Source of the DNA: an uncultured Eubacteriales bacterium
Lineage (GTDB): Bacteria; Bacillota; Clostridia; Lachnospirales; Lachnospiraceae
NCBI GenBank assembly: GCA_949297565.1
Contig: CASFUI010000365.1
Coordinates: forward strand, 1 to 5,837
Reading direction: 5' to 3'
Length of the DNA: 5,837 nucleotides
Shown: piece by piece, positions 1 to 4,155 of the stretch
Numbering within the stretch: position 1 is the stretch's first letter
Layout: each line of letters starts with the position of its first letter
Notes under the pieces: generated by a model
Databases searched by the model: none
Seen by the model: the letters and a program-made list of their open reading frames with translations, nothing else
Told to the model about the DNA's origin: nothing
Position numbers and translations under genes: made by a program

Positions 1-164
1 AAAATGGTCGACCGAAAGGAAGCGGAACAGCGGAGAAAAAAGTCAGGGAATGGCGGGAGCTTCACCCTGACGGAAAGAAAGCTGATTGTATCAGAGAAAC
101 CGGGCTTAGTAAGCCGACCGTATATAAATGGTGGGACAAAGCTTCAGAGGGACAGAACAGATAA
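1..164 (+). CDS. C-terminal fragment of a replication-type protein with HTH tail (5' end outside window)
   Basis: Reading from base 3 gives 53 residues to TAA at 162-164, with no start inside the window. The peptide begins NGRPKGSGTAEKKVREW and ends with a compact helix-turn-helix, CIRETGLSKPTVYKWWD (residues 29-45), which resembles the small DNA-binding tails of resolvase-like and plasmid Rep proteins. The basic GRPKGSG stretch looks like an AT-hook-like linker before a DNA-binding module. The gene at the right edge (4665-5837) is a primase-type Rep that ends, unfinished, in a similar basic NKRNGR stretch, so this may be the missing C-terminus of that gene on a circular molecule. The phases do not join directly: the right edge ends on a full codon and the left edge starts with two leftover bases. 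Some bases would therefore be missing, or this is a second rep-like gene. The fragment being coding is fairly sure; its link to Rep is inferred. Confidence 0.7.
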   Translation, partial: NGRPKGSGTAEKKVREWRELHPDGKKADCIRETGLSKPTVYKWWDKASEGQNR

Positions 165-201
165 ATTTAAAGAGGAGCTCTGAGAGCCAAACGAAAGCGG
201 G

Positions 202-230
202 TTGCATGAACACTGAAAAGACGGTATATT
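202..230 (+). promoter_or_regulatory. Possible sigma-A promoter for the HTH/coiled-coil gene
   Basis: TTGCAT (202-207) and TATATT (225-230) are separated by exactly 17 bases, about 40 bases upstream of the start at 272. The -35 is weak (3/6) and the -10 is good (5/6). It lies between the end of the rep-type fragment (164) and the next gene, where a promoter is expected if the two are not cotranscribed. Confidence 0.4.
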
Positions 231-271
231 TTAATCAGGTTATAAATGGTTGATAACAGGGGTTTAAAAAC

Positions 272-724
272 ATGGCTGAAATGCTTACTGTAAAAGAGTT
301 TGCGGTACTTAGGGGCCGTTCCGTACAGTCCGTATATAAGCAAATGAAACGGAAGTACAATAAAGAGGCTTTAGAAGGGCATACTTTCTATAAGAAAGTC
401 AATAATAAACCCACGCTTTTTCTCGATGAAGAGGCTGTAAGGGCGCTTGATGAGGCAAGCCGTCAAGCACCTTCGATTGTTCTGAAGGAGGAGAATAAGG
501 ACGAGATCAAGAGGCTCGAGGCCGAGAACAAGGCATTGTTGCTGAAGGTGACGGAGCTGCAGGAAGCTCTTATTAAGAGTGGTGCCGAGGTAAGACAGCT
601 CTCCGCAGAAAAAGCCGCAATGCTTGAGGATAAGAATGGTATGACTGAAAAAATTGCGGGAGTCGAGGCTGAGCTCGAGAGATTAAAGGCTCGTAATTGG
701 TGGCAAAGATTATTGAATGTTTAA
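272..724 (+). CDS. HTH and coiled-coil plasmid accessory protein
   Basis: A 150-residue protein. Residues 6-27 (TVKEFAVLRGRSVQSVYKQMK) form a MerR-like helix-turn-helix, and residues 37-55 look like a beta wing. Residues 72-140 are a long charged coiled coil with leucine heptads, and the protein ends in RNWWQRLLNV. This layout of N-terminal HTH, coiled coil and a tryptophan-rich amphipathic tip resembles the small genes that follow rep on many Firmicute plasmids (DUF536-like and similar), whose role is suspected to be copy control or segregation but is not firmly known. The start is supported by AGGGG at 258-262, nine bases upstream of ATG. It follows the HTH fragment by 107 bases on the same strand and probably ends at the terminator at 829-862. 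It could also be a simple DNA-binding regulator or a membrane-anchoring factor. That the gene is real is nearly certain; its function is inferred. Confidence 0.85.
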   Translation: MAEMLTVKEFAVLRGRSVQSVYKQMKRKYNKEALEGHTFYKKVNNKPTLFLDEEAVRALDEASRQAPSIVLKEENKDEIKRLEAENKALLLKVTELQEALIKSGAEVRQLSAEKAAMLEDKNGMTEKIAGVEAELERLKARNWWQRLLNV

Positions 725-756
725 TCCTCCGGAGCCGCCGAAAAGGTCAAAACGGT

Positions 757-785
757 TTGACAATGCCCCTTCAAGGATTTATAAT
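757..785 (+). promoter_or_regulatory. Consensus sigma-A promoter of the antitoxin RNA
   Basis: TTGACA (757-762), 17 bases, then TATAAT (780-785): a perfect match in both hexamers and spacing. Transcription should start near A792. No ORF with a ribosome site follows before the terminator at 829-862, so this very strong promoter makes only a short RNA. Strong constitutive promoters of this kind are typical of antisense antitoxin RNAs. Confidence 0.9.
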
Positions 786-795
786 ATCAATAGGC

Positions 796-823
796 AAAAT
801 GAGATAATATACAAGAAGTACAC
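796..823 (+). repeat. Direct repeat pair, copy 1 (in antitoxin RNA)
   Basis: Two blocks, AAAATGAGATAATA (796-809) and CAAGAAGTACAC (812-823), separated by TA. They match copy 2 at 940-970 perfectly except that the spacer there is five bases. This is the arrangement of DRa/DRb in the pAD1 par locus, where the repeats are the trans pairing sites. Confidence 0.9.
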
Positions 824-828
824 AAAGT

Positions 829-862
829 AAAATCCCCGGAGCGGCAACTCCGGGGATTTTTT
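829..862. terminator. Bidirectional intrinsic terminator shared by antitoxin RNA, toxin mRNA and the HTH gene
   Basis: Perfect stem AAAATCCCCGGAG-type arms at 829-841 and 848-860, loop CGGCAA (842-847), a T run on the plus side (857-862) and an A-rich left flank that gives a U run on the minus side. It ends plus-strand transcripts from 272-724 and 792, and the minus-strand toxin transcript. A shared terminator between converging RNAs is a hallmark of par/Fst loci. Confidence 0.93.
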
Positions 863-868
863 CAGGCT

Positions 869-961
869 TTAGTTGTCGCAGTCTCCGTCAAGCCATTTGC
901 AGATATAGTGGCAAGTTATACCTGCTCCGACGGAGATAAAAAATGAGATAATAAGTTCCAA
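869..961 (-). CDS. Fst-like type I toxin peptide (30 aa)
   Basis: A tiny minus-strand gene below usual ORF cutoffs. From TTG at 961-959 it encodes 30 residues, beginning MELIISFFISVGAGITCHY and ending ICKWLDGDCDN before TAA. It is a single membrane helix (about residues 3-21) with a charged, Trp-containing tail, the plan of Fst/Ldr-type toxins (hydrophobic core with VG, then WLD and acidic residues). TTG is chosen because AAAGGGGG (977-970) lies eight bases upstream; a GTG at 970 would add three residues but overlaps that ribosome site. Family knowledge: such peptides insert in the membrane and damage it when their antisense RNA decays after plasmid loss. It differs from pAD1 Fst in lacking the proline and in having three cysteines (17, 22 and 28), so it would be a divergent member. 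Identity rests on architecture more than on sequence similarity. Confidence 0.75.
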   Translation of the reverse strand: MELIISFFISVGAGITCHYICKWLDGDCDN

Positions 962-970
962 GAAGTACAC
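940..970 (-). repeat. Direct repeat pair, copy 2 (toxin mRNA translation-initiation region)
   Basis: Plus-strand AAAATGAGATAATA (940-953) and CAAGAAGTACAC (959-970) repeat copy 1 at 796-823. On the toxin mRNA the complement of these blocks spans the start region and codons 3-7 or so of the toxin, so the antitoxin RNA can cover the bases a starting ribosome needs. Confidence 0.9.
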
Positions 971-1008
971 CCCCTTTCTGTTGCCAGAATGGGTGCGACA
1001 ACGGAAGG

Positions 1009-1037
1009 ATTATAGCACAGTGGCAGAAATGCCACAA
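1009..1037 (-). promoter_or_regulatory. Toxin mRNA promoter (extended -10)
   Basis: On the minus strand, TTGTGG (1037-1032), 17 bases, then TATAAT (1014-1009), preceded by TGC, which makes an extended -10. The predicted start is near G1002, giving an mRNA of about 170 nt that ends at the shared terminator. Its first nine bases (1002-994, GUUGUCGCA) are perfectly complementary to UGCGACAAC at 880-872, just before the toxin stop codon. This long-range clamp recalls the 5'/3' pairing that delays translation in type I toxin mRNAs. A local stem, GUUGUC with GGCAAC (1002-997 with 985-980), could compete with it just upstream of the ribosome site. Confidence 0.75.
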
Positions 1038-1079
1038 TCAGCCATTTTCCCTTGGGTGTCAAAGAGCCATAAGGAAAAG

Positions 1080-1132
1080 GAGTGTCAAGGGCGGCCATCA
1101 GGCCGTGCTTTTTACCCTTGACGCTCTTTTTT
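1080..1132 (+). terminator. Nested double hairpin with two T runs (terminator-like)
   Basis: The outer stem GAGTGTCAAGGG (1080-1091) pairs with CCCTTGACGCTC (1115-1126), 12 bp with one G-U, and is followed by TTTTTT (1127-1132). Inside it the hairpin CGGCC-ATCA-GGCCG (1092-1105) is followed by TTTTT (1109-1113). Either could terminate plus-strand transcription. The nested form suggests a very efficient insulator between the toxin locus and the mob leader, or an attenuator. Confidence 0.6.
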
Positions 1133-1384
1133 GTCGGCTACAATGCCGGAGGGGAAAACGGCTGTCCGTCCGTTCCGTTACTTCCCTCTGTGCTTCATTG
1201 TCCGTTCCGGCGTGAGAAAGTAAAGGGTGGGCTGCGACCATTTTTATCTGCTGTACTCGCTGATCGGCAAGCCGAAGCTCCTACTGCAGATAAAAAACAA
1301 GCCCTTGACTGTCTTCCGCCTCCACTCCCAAAGTCGCCCAAGAGGAAGTAAGCTCCACTGTATTCCGGGCAGAATATACGCACG
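1133..1384. other. Gene-free structured stretch upstream of the mob promoter
   Basis: No convincing gene: possible ORFs here lack ribosome sites and have low-complexity, proline/cysteine-rich translations. The stretch holds several complementary pairs. TTTTTATCTGCTGTA (1241-1255) against TACTGCAGATAAAAA (1282-1296) is a 14/15 match enclosing the small hairpin TCGGC-AA-GCCGA. GCCGGA (1145-1150) pairs with TCCGGC (1206-1211). GAGGGGAA (1149-1156) nearly pairs with TTCCCTC (1183-1189). I recall near-identical stretches upstream of mob genes in other gut Firmicute elements, usually annotated as spurious hypothetical proteins; that is memory and unchecked. It could be part of an extended oriT, a structured RNA, or a lead-region element. 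Confidence 0.5.
1241..1296. repeat. Inverted repeat with nested hairpin
   Basis: The 11-bp perfect core TTTTTATCTGC / GCAGATAAAAA extends to 14 of 15 and encloses about 26 bases that contain TCGGCAAGCCGA. The A/T-rich outer ends would act as a U-tract if transcribed rightward, so terminator and structured-RNA readings are both open. Confidence 0.6.
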
Positions 1385-1442
1385 AATATATCCGCTTGAC
1401 AGAGTGCTACCACCAAATTATACTATACTAAGCGGATATATT
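1385..1442. repeat. 13-bp inverted repeat embracing the mob promoter (candidate operator)
   Basis: AATATATCCGCTT (1385-1397) and AAGCGGATATATT (1430-1442) are perfect inverted copies. The left arm overlaps the start of the -35 and the right arm covers the expected transcription start. A dimeric protein bound to both arms, or relaxosome proteins, could shut the promoter off. The ribbon-helix-helix protein MobC is the natural candidate. Confidence 0.75.
1396..1424 (+). promoter_or_regulatory. Mobilization operon promoter
   Basis: TTGACA (1396-1401), 17 bases, then TATACT (1419-1424): perfect -35, 5/6 -10 and ideal spacing, pointing toward mobC at 1573. The leader of about 140 nt contains the oriT-like hairpins, so transcription and relaxosome assembly overlap. 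Confidence 0.8.
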
Positions 1443-1550
1443 TGCAAGCTACCTAAAGTGTTACCACTTTAGAGCTTGTGAGAGGGCTGTGCCCCCTTCA
1501 ATCCCCTATCAAAACGAGCCTACAGGCTCATAATATAATAGTGGTAGCAC
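1404..1550 (+). other. Candidate origin of transfer (oriT)
   Basis: This lies immediately upstream of mobC, the usual oriT place in MOBP cassettes. It contains a long inverted repeat: CAAGCT (1445-1450), AC, CTAAAGTG (1453-1460), loop TTAC, CACTTTAG (1465-1472), AGCTTG (1473-1478). Next comes GGGCTGTGCCCCCTTC (1484-1499), which resembles MOBP nic cores of the GTGCGCCCTT type, then the palindrome GAGCCT-AC-AGGCTC (1516-1529). The box GTG(C/T)TACCAC occurs at 1404-1413, at 1458-1467, and inverted at 1541-1550, plausible MobC/relaxase sites. The order inverted repeat, then nic-like core, then mob genes fits. The nick position is not proven. Confidence 0.55.
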
Positions 1551-1572
1551 CCAAGAAAAAGAGGACAAAAGA

Positions 1573-1890
1573 TTGAACAAGACAAGACCGAAACAGCTCT
1601 CCTTTCGGGTGAGCGAGGAAGAATATAAGCGCTTGCGGGAAAAGGTGACTGAGAGCGGGAAGAACCAGCAAGAGTATATACTGTCGTGCGTCCTGGGACG
1701 GCCAATCATTAATACGAACGGGATCAAAGAACTTCTCCCGGAGCTGAAGAGGATAGGAAACAATCTTAATCAGATTGCACATGCATTGAACGGCAGCGGG
1801 TATTATCAATATAACTTGATAACAGAGAACCAAAAGGAGCTTAACAAAGTATGGCAATTATTAAGGCGGTATCTTCAAAAGCAAGCATAG
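1573..1890 (+). CDS. mobC: Relaxosome accessory protein MobC
   Basis: A 105-residue protein of the bacterial mobilization MobC family. Residues 8-42 look like a ribbon-helix-helix DNA-binding domain (LSFRVSEEEYKRLREKV followed by a helix). Residues 59-73, KRIGNNLNQIAHALN, are the family signature. MobC proteins bind oriT, help melt the DNA around nic and assist the relaxase; several also repress their own promoter, which would suit the inverted repeat around the upstream promoter. The start is TTG at 1573, with AAAGAGGA (1558-1565) seven bases upstream. The gene overlaps the relaxase start by 40 bases, which indicates translational coupling. Confidence 0.92.
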   Translation: MNKTRPKQLSFRVSEEEYKRLREKVTESGKNQQEYILSCVLGRPIINTNGIKELLPELKRIGNNLNQIAHALNGSGYYQYNLITENQKELNKVWQLLRRYLQKQA

Positions 1891-2960
1891 GACAAGCTCT
1901 TGATTATGTAACGAGAGATGAAAAGACCGAGGAAAAGCTCATAAGCGGTCTGCATTGCGAGCCGGAGACGGCCAAGGACGAAATGCAGGCCACCAAGGAG
2001 CTGTGGGGAAAGACAGCCGGCCGGACATACAAGCACTTCGTTCAGAGTTTTGCGCCGAATGAAAAGATCGATCCGGCGCTGGCTCATCGGATAGCGTGCC
2101 GTTTTGCCGCTGAGAGGCCGGAGTGGAAAGGGTTTGAAGTATTGATAGCCACACATAAGGATAAAGACCATGTTCACACGCATTTTATCGTGAACAGCGT
2201 GAGCTGTGAGGACGGCCATAAGCTTCAACAGAGCCGGGCGGATCTGAAGGACATGAAAGCCCATTCCGACCGCCTGTGTATGGAGCAGGGACTTCATATC
2301 ACGGAAAAGGGAAAGACTTTCTCCGGGGAAATACGGGAGGAAACGGCCGCATACAGGAAAGAAACCTACCGACTGCTGAAGCAAGCGGAGCGGGGACAGG
2401 TAAAAAGCTATGTTCAGGACATTGCCCTTGCGGTGCTGGACTGCAAGGAGACAGCGACCGGAAGGGAAGAATTTATCCGGCTGATGAATGGAAAAGGGTA
2501 CGGTGTGGACTGGCGGGACAGCCACAAGTACATAACATACACGGATTTGGCAAGGGAACAGGCCGGAGAGAAAGCCTGCAAAATCCGAAACAACAAGCTG
2601 GAAAAATACTACAACATGGGCTTCGGAAAGGAGAGCATGGAACATGAGTTTGAGAGAAATGCACGAACAGCAGAAACAGAGCAGTCCGAGAGAACGGCTC
2701 CAAGAGCTGAACCGGCAGAGCCGGACAGAACTGGAAAACAGCCTGTTAAAAGAAGCGTTGGCGATGTCGAGCGAGAACTGCGAGGAATTGATGAAGCGGT
2801 CAAATCTCTTACTTCAGCAGGCAGATCAGAACAGGCAGAGAGACGCAGAGCAGAACAGAAAGCTCGTCAGCGAGCTGAAGCGGAGCGTCGAGCAGTTGAA
2901 GAACTGCAACGAGTTGCTTCAGAACGCCATATCGGGCGAGATCGGGGCTTTGAGAGATGA
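1851..2960 (+). CDS. mobA: MOBP-type relaxase (mobilization nuclease)
   Basis: A 369-residue protein of the MobA/VirD2 relaxase family. It would nick one strand at oriT, stay bound through a tyrosine and lead the strand into the recipient through another element's conjugation pore. Tyr19 in QALDYVTR is the likely catalytic tyrosine. YKHFVQSF (60-67) matches motif II. The metal-binding motif is HKDKDHVHTHFIVN (His102, His107, His109, with His111 and Asn115 following). Residues 1-260 form the nuclease part; residues 265-369 are a charged, Glu/Arg-rich helical tail. ATG 1851 has AAGGAG at 1834-1839. The tail is coded by the same 317 bases as the start of the next gene in another frame, so its low-complexity character is shaped by a double coding constraint. 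The length suits a small mobilizable plasmid relaxase. Confidence 0.95.
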   Translation: MAIIKAVSSKASIGQALDYVTRDEKTEEKLISGLHCEPETAKDEMQATKELWGKTAGRTYKHFVQSFAPNEKIDPALAHRIACRFAAERPEWKGFEVLIATHKDKDHVHTHFIVNSVSCEDGHKLQQSRADLKDMKAHSDRLCMEQGLHITEKGKTFSGEIREETAAYRKETYRLLKQAERGQVKSYVQDIALAVLDCKETATGREEFIRLMNGKGYGVDWRDSHKYITYTDLAREQAGEKACKIRNNKLEKYYNMGFGKESMEHEFERNARTAETEQSERTAPRAEPAEPDRTGKQPVKRSVGDVERELRGIDEAVKSLTSAGRSEQAERRRAEQKARQRAEAERRAVEELQRVASERHIGRDRGFER

Positions 2961-3222
2961 GGTAAGGGAAAATACCGTACAAGAGGTCAAAAACGCATTA
3001 CAAGCGAATATAGAGGCCATACAGAGAGCAACAAAGGCCATCGAACAGCAGTCCGATGGCCTTACAAGCGTGATGAAGCAGAAAGTACGGGAGATGGAGG
3101 ACAGCAAAAACAGATTTTTCAGGTTTGAAGGAATAAAGATATATTTATTCTGGGCTGGAATGGCAAGCAATATGATTACTCTGACTTTGTTGTTAATAGC
3201 TATTTTTGGTGACAAAATTTAG
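2644..3222 (+). CDS. MbeB/MobB-like mobilization protein, overlapping the relaxase gene out of frame
   Basis: A 192-residue protein starting 317 bases before the relaxase stop, in the +1 frame. The start is supported by AAGGAG (2628-2633), ten bases upstream of ATG. Residues 1-155 are almost wholly charged helix or coiled coil (for example ENSLLKEALAMSSENCEELM). Residues 162-188 (FEGIKIYLFW onward to IFGD) form one C-terminal membrane helix. In ColE1 the mbeB and mbeD genes lie inside mbeA in just this way, and MobB-type proteins with a membrane segment in other plasmids link the relaxosome to the coupling protein and pilus channel. Sequence similarity to MbeB is not evident to me, so the name rests on position, overlap, coiled coil and membrane helix. 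The part after 2960 is coding alone and keeps the helical, charged pattern, which argues that the gene is real. Confidence 0.8.
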   Translation: MSLREMHEQQKQSSPRERLQELNRQSRTELENSLLKEALAMSSENCEELMKRSNLLLQQADQNRQRDAEQNRKLVSELKRSVEQLKNCNELLQNAISGEIGALRDEVRENTVQEVKNALQANIEAIQRATKAIEQQSDGLTSVMKQKVREMEDSKNRFFRFEGIKIYLFWAGMASNMITLTLLLIAIFGDKI

Positions 3223-3432
3223 TATTATATATAAAACGATTAATACCAAATATGATATTAATCGTGTTTTGCCTTTTAATATATCAAAAATAAAGCAAAA
3301 CAGTATCCCAAATTGGAATAGAAAGGAAAAGATTATTCCTACATCAGGAATGCCAGATAATATTAGAAAGATAATTAAAAGTAAATTGATAATATTATTC
3401 ATAGATTTAATATTAAATTCATAGGCATCCAA
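3193..3432 (-). CDS. Doubtful small membrane protein ORF (79 aa)
   Basis: An open frame of 79 residues with three predicted membrane stretches (about 13-25, 30-48 and 58-75) separated by short polar loops, including KGKTR. That is a plan seen in small immunity-type or membrane accessory proteins. It lies 24 bases downstream of the exported-protein gene on the same strand. Against it: no Shine-Dalgarno is visible, its ATG lies inside a 32-bp palindrome (3417-3448), it overlaps the terminator-like hairpin at 3236-3265 and the last codons of the mob gene, and AT-rich DNA readily yields Phe/Leu/Ile-rich frames. No family is recognised. Listed as possible only. Confidence 0.27.
   Translation of the reverse strand: MDAYEFNIKSMNNIINLLLIIFLILSGIPDVGIIFSFLFQFGILFCFIFDILKGKTRLISYLVLIVLYIILNFVTKNSY
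3236..3270. terminator. Terminator-like hairpin at the end of the mob operon
   Basis: ACGATTAATA (3236-3245) and TATTAATCGT (3256-3265) are perfect inverted arms around a 10-base loop, 13 bases past the stop at 3222. GTTTTGCCTTTT follows on the plus side and TTTTATATATAA on the minus side. It would close the mob operon and possibly the facing cargo transcript. The stem is AT-rich and so only moderately stable. Confidence 0.5.
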
Positions 3433-3448
3433 TTGGATGCCTATGAAT
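3417..3448 (-). terminator. 32-bp perfect palindrome, likely terminator of the cargo gene
   Basis: The arms ATTCATAGGCATCC (3417-3430) and GGATGCCTATGAAT (3435-3448) flank AATT, so the whole is a perfect 32-bp palindrome. It lies nine bases past the stop of the minus-strand gene, and on that strand it is followed by TTTAATATTAAA, a weak U-rich tail. A terminator or mRNA 3' stabiliser is most likely; a symmetric protein site is the alternative. Confidence 0.55.
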
Positions 3449-3456
3449 CTTATAAA

Positions 3457-4107
3457 CTATTCAAACCAAGACATATGAGCAATTCCGTATTTGTCAAAAC
3501 TGCAGGTATGCTTATAATCAATGTCTTTCCACACAAGTCCAGCGACTTTTGATCTCATATGGAAGGTAACATCTGCTGAAACATTATAATCAGCTTCTGT
3601 GTCCCAACGCGGAACATCATTAATAAATTCATAAAGGTCATCAAGGAGATCTACGCAGTAGCCTTCGGCACTGTGGAATTTGGTGGTCATTTGATTTGGA
3701 CTGTCTATTTTTTCATAACTGTATATATACTGAGCATTCATTGTTCCGCCACCATCAGGAATTCCCATGTAGTACAGACCATAAGAATCGGTTACAGATT
3801 TTGTTGATCCTCTTGAAACATAGGTTCTTGTGTTTACAACTTCTATTCCTTGAGAATTTGTAAAAGAGCGTATTTCTTTAGTTACAATCGAGCCATCTTC
3901 TTCAGTATATTCAGTTATTGTGTCAGCAGGAACATTTGCGACTGAATTCATAGTCGAAATAAAACTGGATTTATTCTGAATAAATTCAGTGATTTGCTTT
4001 TGAGCTATTTCATTTTGAATGATCGAATTAGCGTTAGCATAAGCAGGTATTAATGAAATGCTACTGATTAAACAAATAAACAATAATAATCGAATCTTTT
4101 TTATCAT
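3457..4107 (-). CDS. Exported protein of unknown function (cargo gene)
   Basis: A 216-residue protein with a classical signal peptide: MIKKIR, a hydrophobic core (7-20), then PAYANA with likely cleavage after Ala24 or Ala26. The mature part of about 190 residues is polar, with Thr/Ser-rich beta-like stretches (about 62-105) and two cysteines (151 and 202) that could pair outside the cell. I recognise no family. ATG at 4107 is chosen over the upstream in-frame ATG at 4128 because AAAGGAGG (4123-4116) lies eight bases before it; the longer form would place that ribosome site inside the gene. It is minus-strand, monocistronic or followed by a weak membrane ORF, and markedly more AT-rich than the mob and rep genes, which fits separately acquired cargo. 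Possible roles such as bacteriocin-like, adhesion or surface exclusion are guesses. Confidence 0.85.
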   Translation of the reverse strand: MIKKIRLLLFICLISSISLIPAYANANSIIQNEIAQKQITEFIQNKSSFISTMNSVANVPADTITEYTEEDGSIVTKEIRSFTNSQGIEVVNTRTYVSRGSTKSVTDSYGLYYMGIPDGGGTMNAQYIYSYEKIDSPNQMTTKFHSAEGYCVDLLDDLYEFINDVPRWDTEADYNVSADVTFHMRSKVAGLVWKDIDYKHTCSFDKYGIAHMSWFE

Positions 4108-4155
4108 AAGATTTTCCTCCTTTGACAAATATTCATGAATGTTAAAGGCTATTGT

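Larger units (their letters stand above)
792..863 (+). ncRNA. Antisense antitoxin RNA (RNA II-like), about 70 nt
   Basis: It is bounded by the consensus promoter (expected start near 792) and the intrinsic terminator ending near 862, giving about 70 nt; RNA II of the pAD1 par locus is about 65 nt. It carries AAAATGAGATAATA (796-809) and CAAGAAGTACAC (812-823). Both recur in the same orientation at 940-953 and 959-970, inside the convergently transcribed toxin gene. The RNA can therefore form 14-bp and 12-bp duplexes with the toxin mRNA. The 12-bp duplex covers the bases just after the Shine-Dalgarno and the first base of the TTG start. The two transcripts also share complementary terminator hairpins. 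Role by analogy: block toxin translation while the plasmid is present. Exact ends are predictions. Confidence 0.75.

Noticed and set aside
916..1098. Minus-strand ORF of 60 codons overlapping the toxin gene
   Set aside because: It begins far upstream of the toxin promoter, has no ribosome site, and is in a different frame from the well-supported 30-residue peptide.
1082..1351. Plus-strand ORF of 89 codons upstream of the mob promoter
   Set aside because: It starts inside a terminator-like hairpin, has no ribosome site and ends in a proline/lysine-rich tail. The stretch looks structured rather than coding, although the same translation is often annotated.
1875..2645. Long minus-strand ORF (256 codons) across the relaxase gene
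   Set aside because: It is antisense to a relaxase with clear catalytic motifs, has no ribosome site, and its Phe/Leu/Cys-rich translation is the mirror of the Glu/Lys-rich relaxase codons.
2276..2647. Plus-strand ORF (123 codons) inside the relaxase gene
   Set aside because: Out-of-frame shadow with Gly/Arg-rich composition and no ribosome site; unlike the 2644 gene it does not extend beyond the relaxase or show domain features.
3206..3424. Plus-strand ORF of 72 codons after the mob operon
   Set aside because: Lys/Ile/Asn-rich translation of AT-rich DNA crossing a terminator-like hairpin, without a ribosome site.
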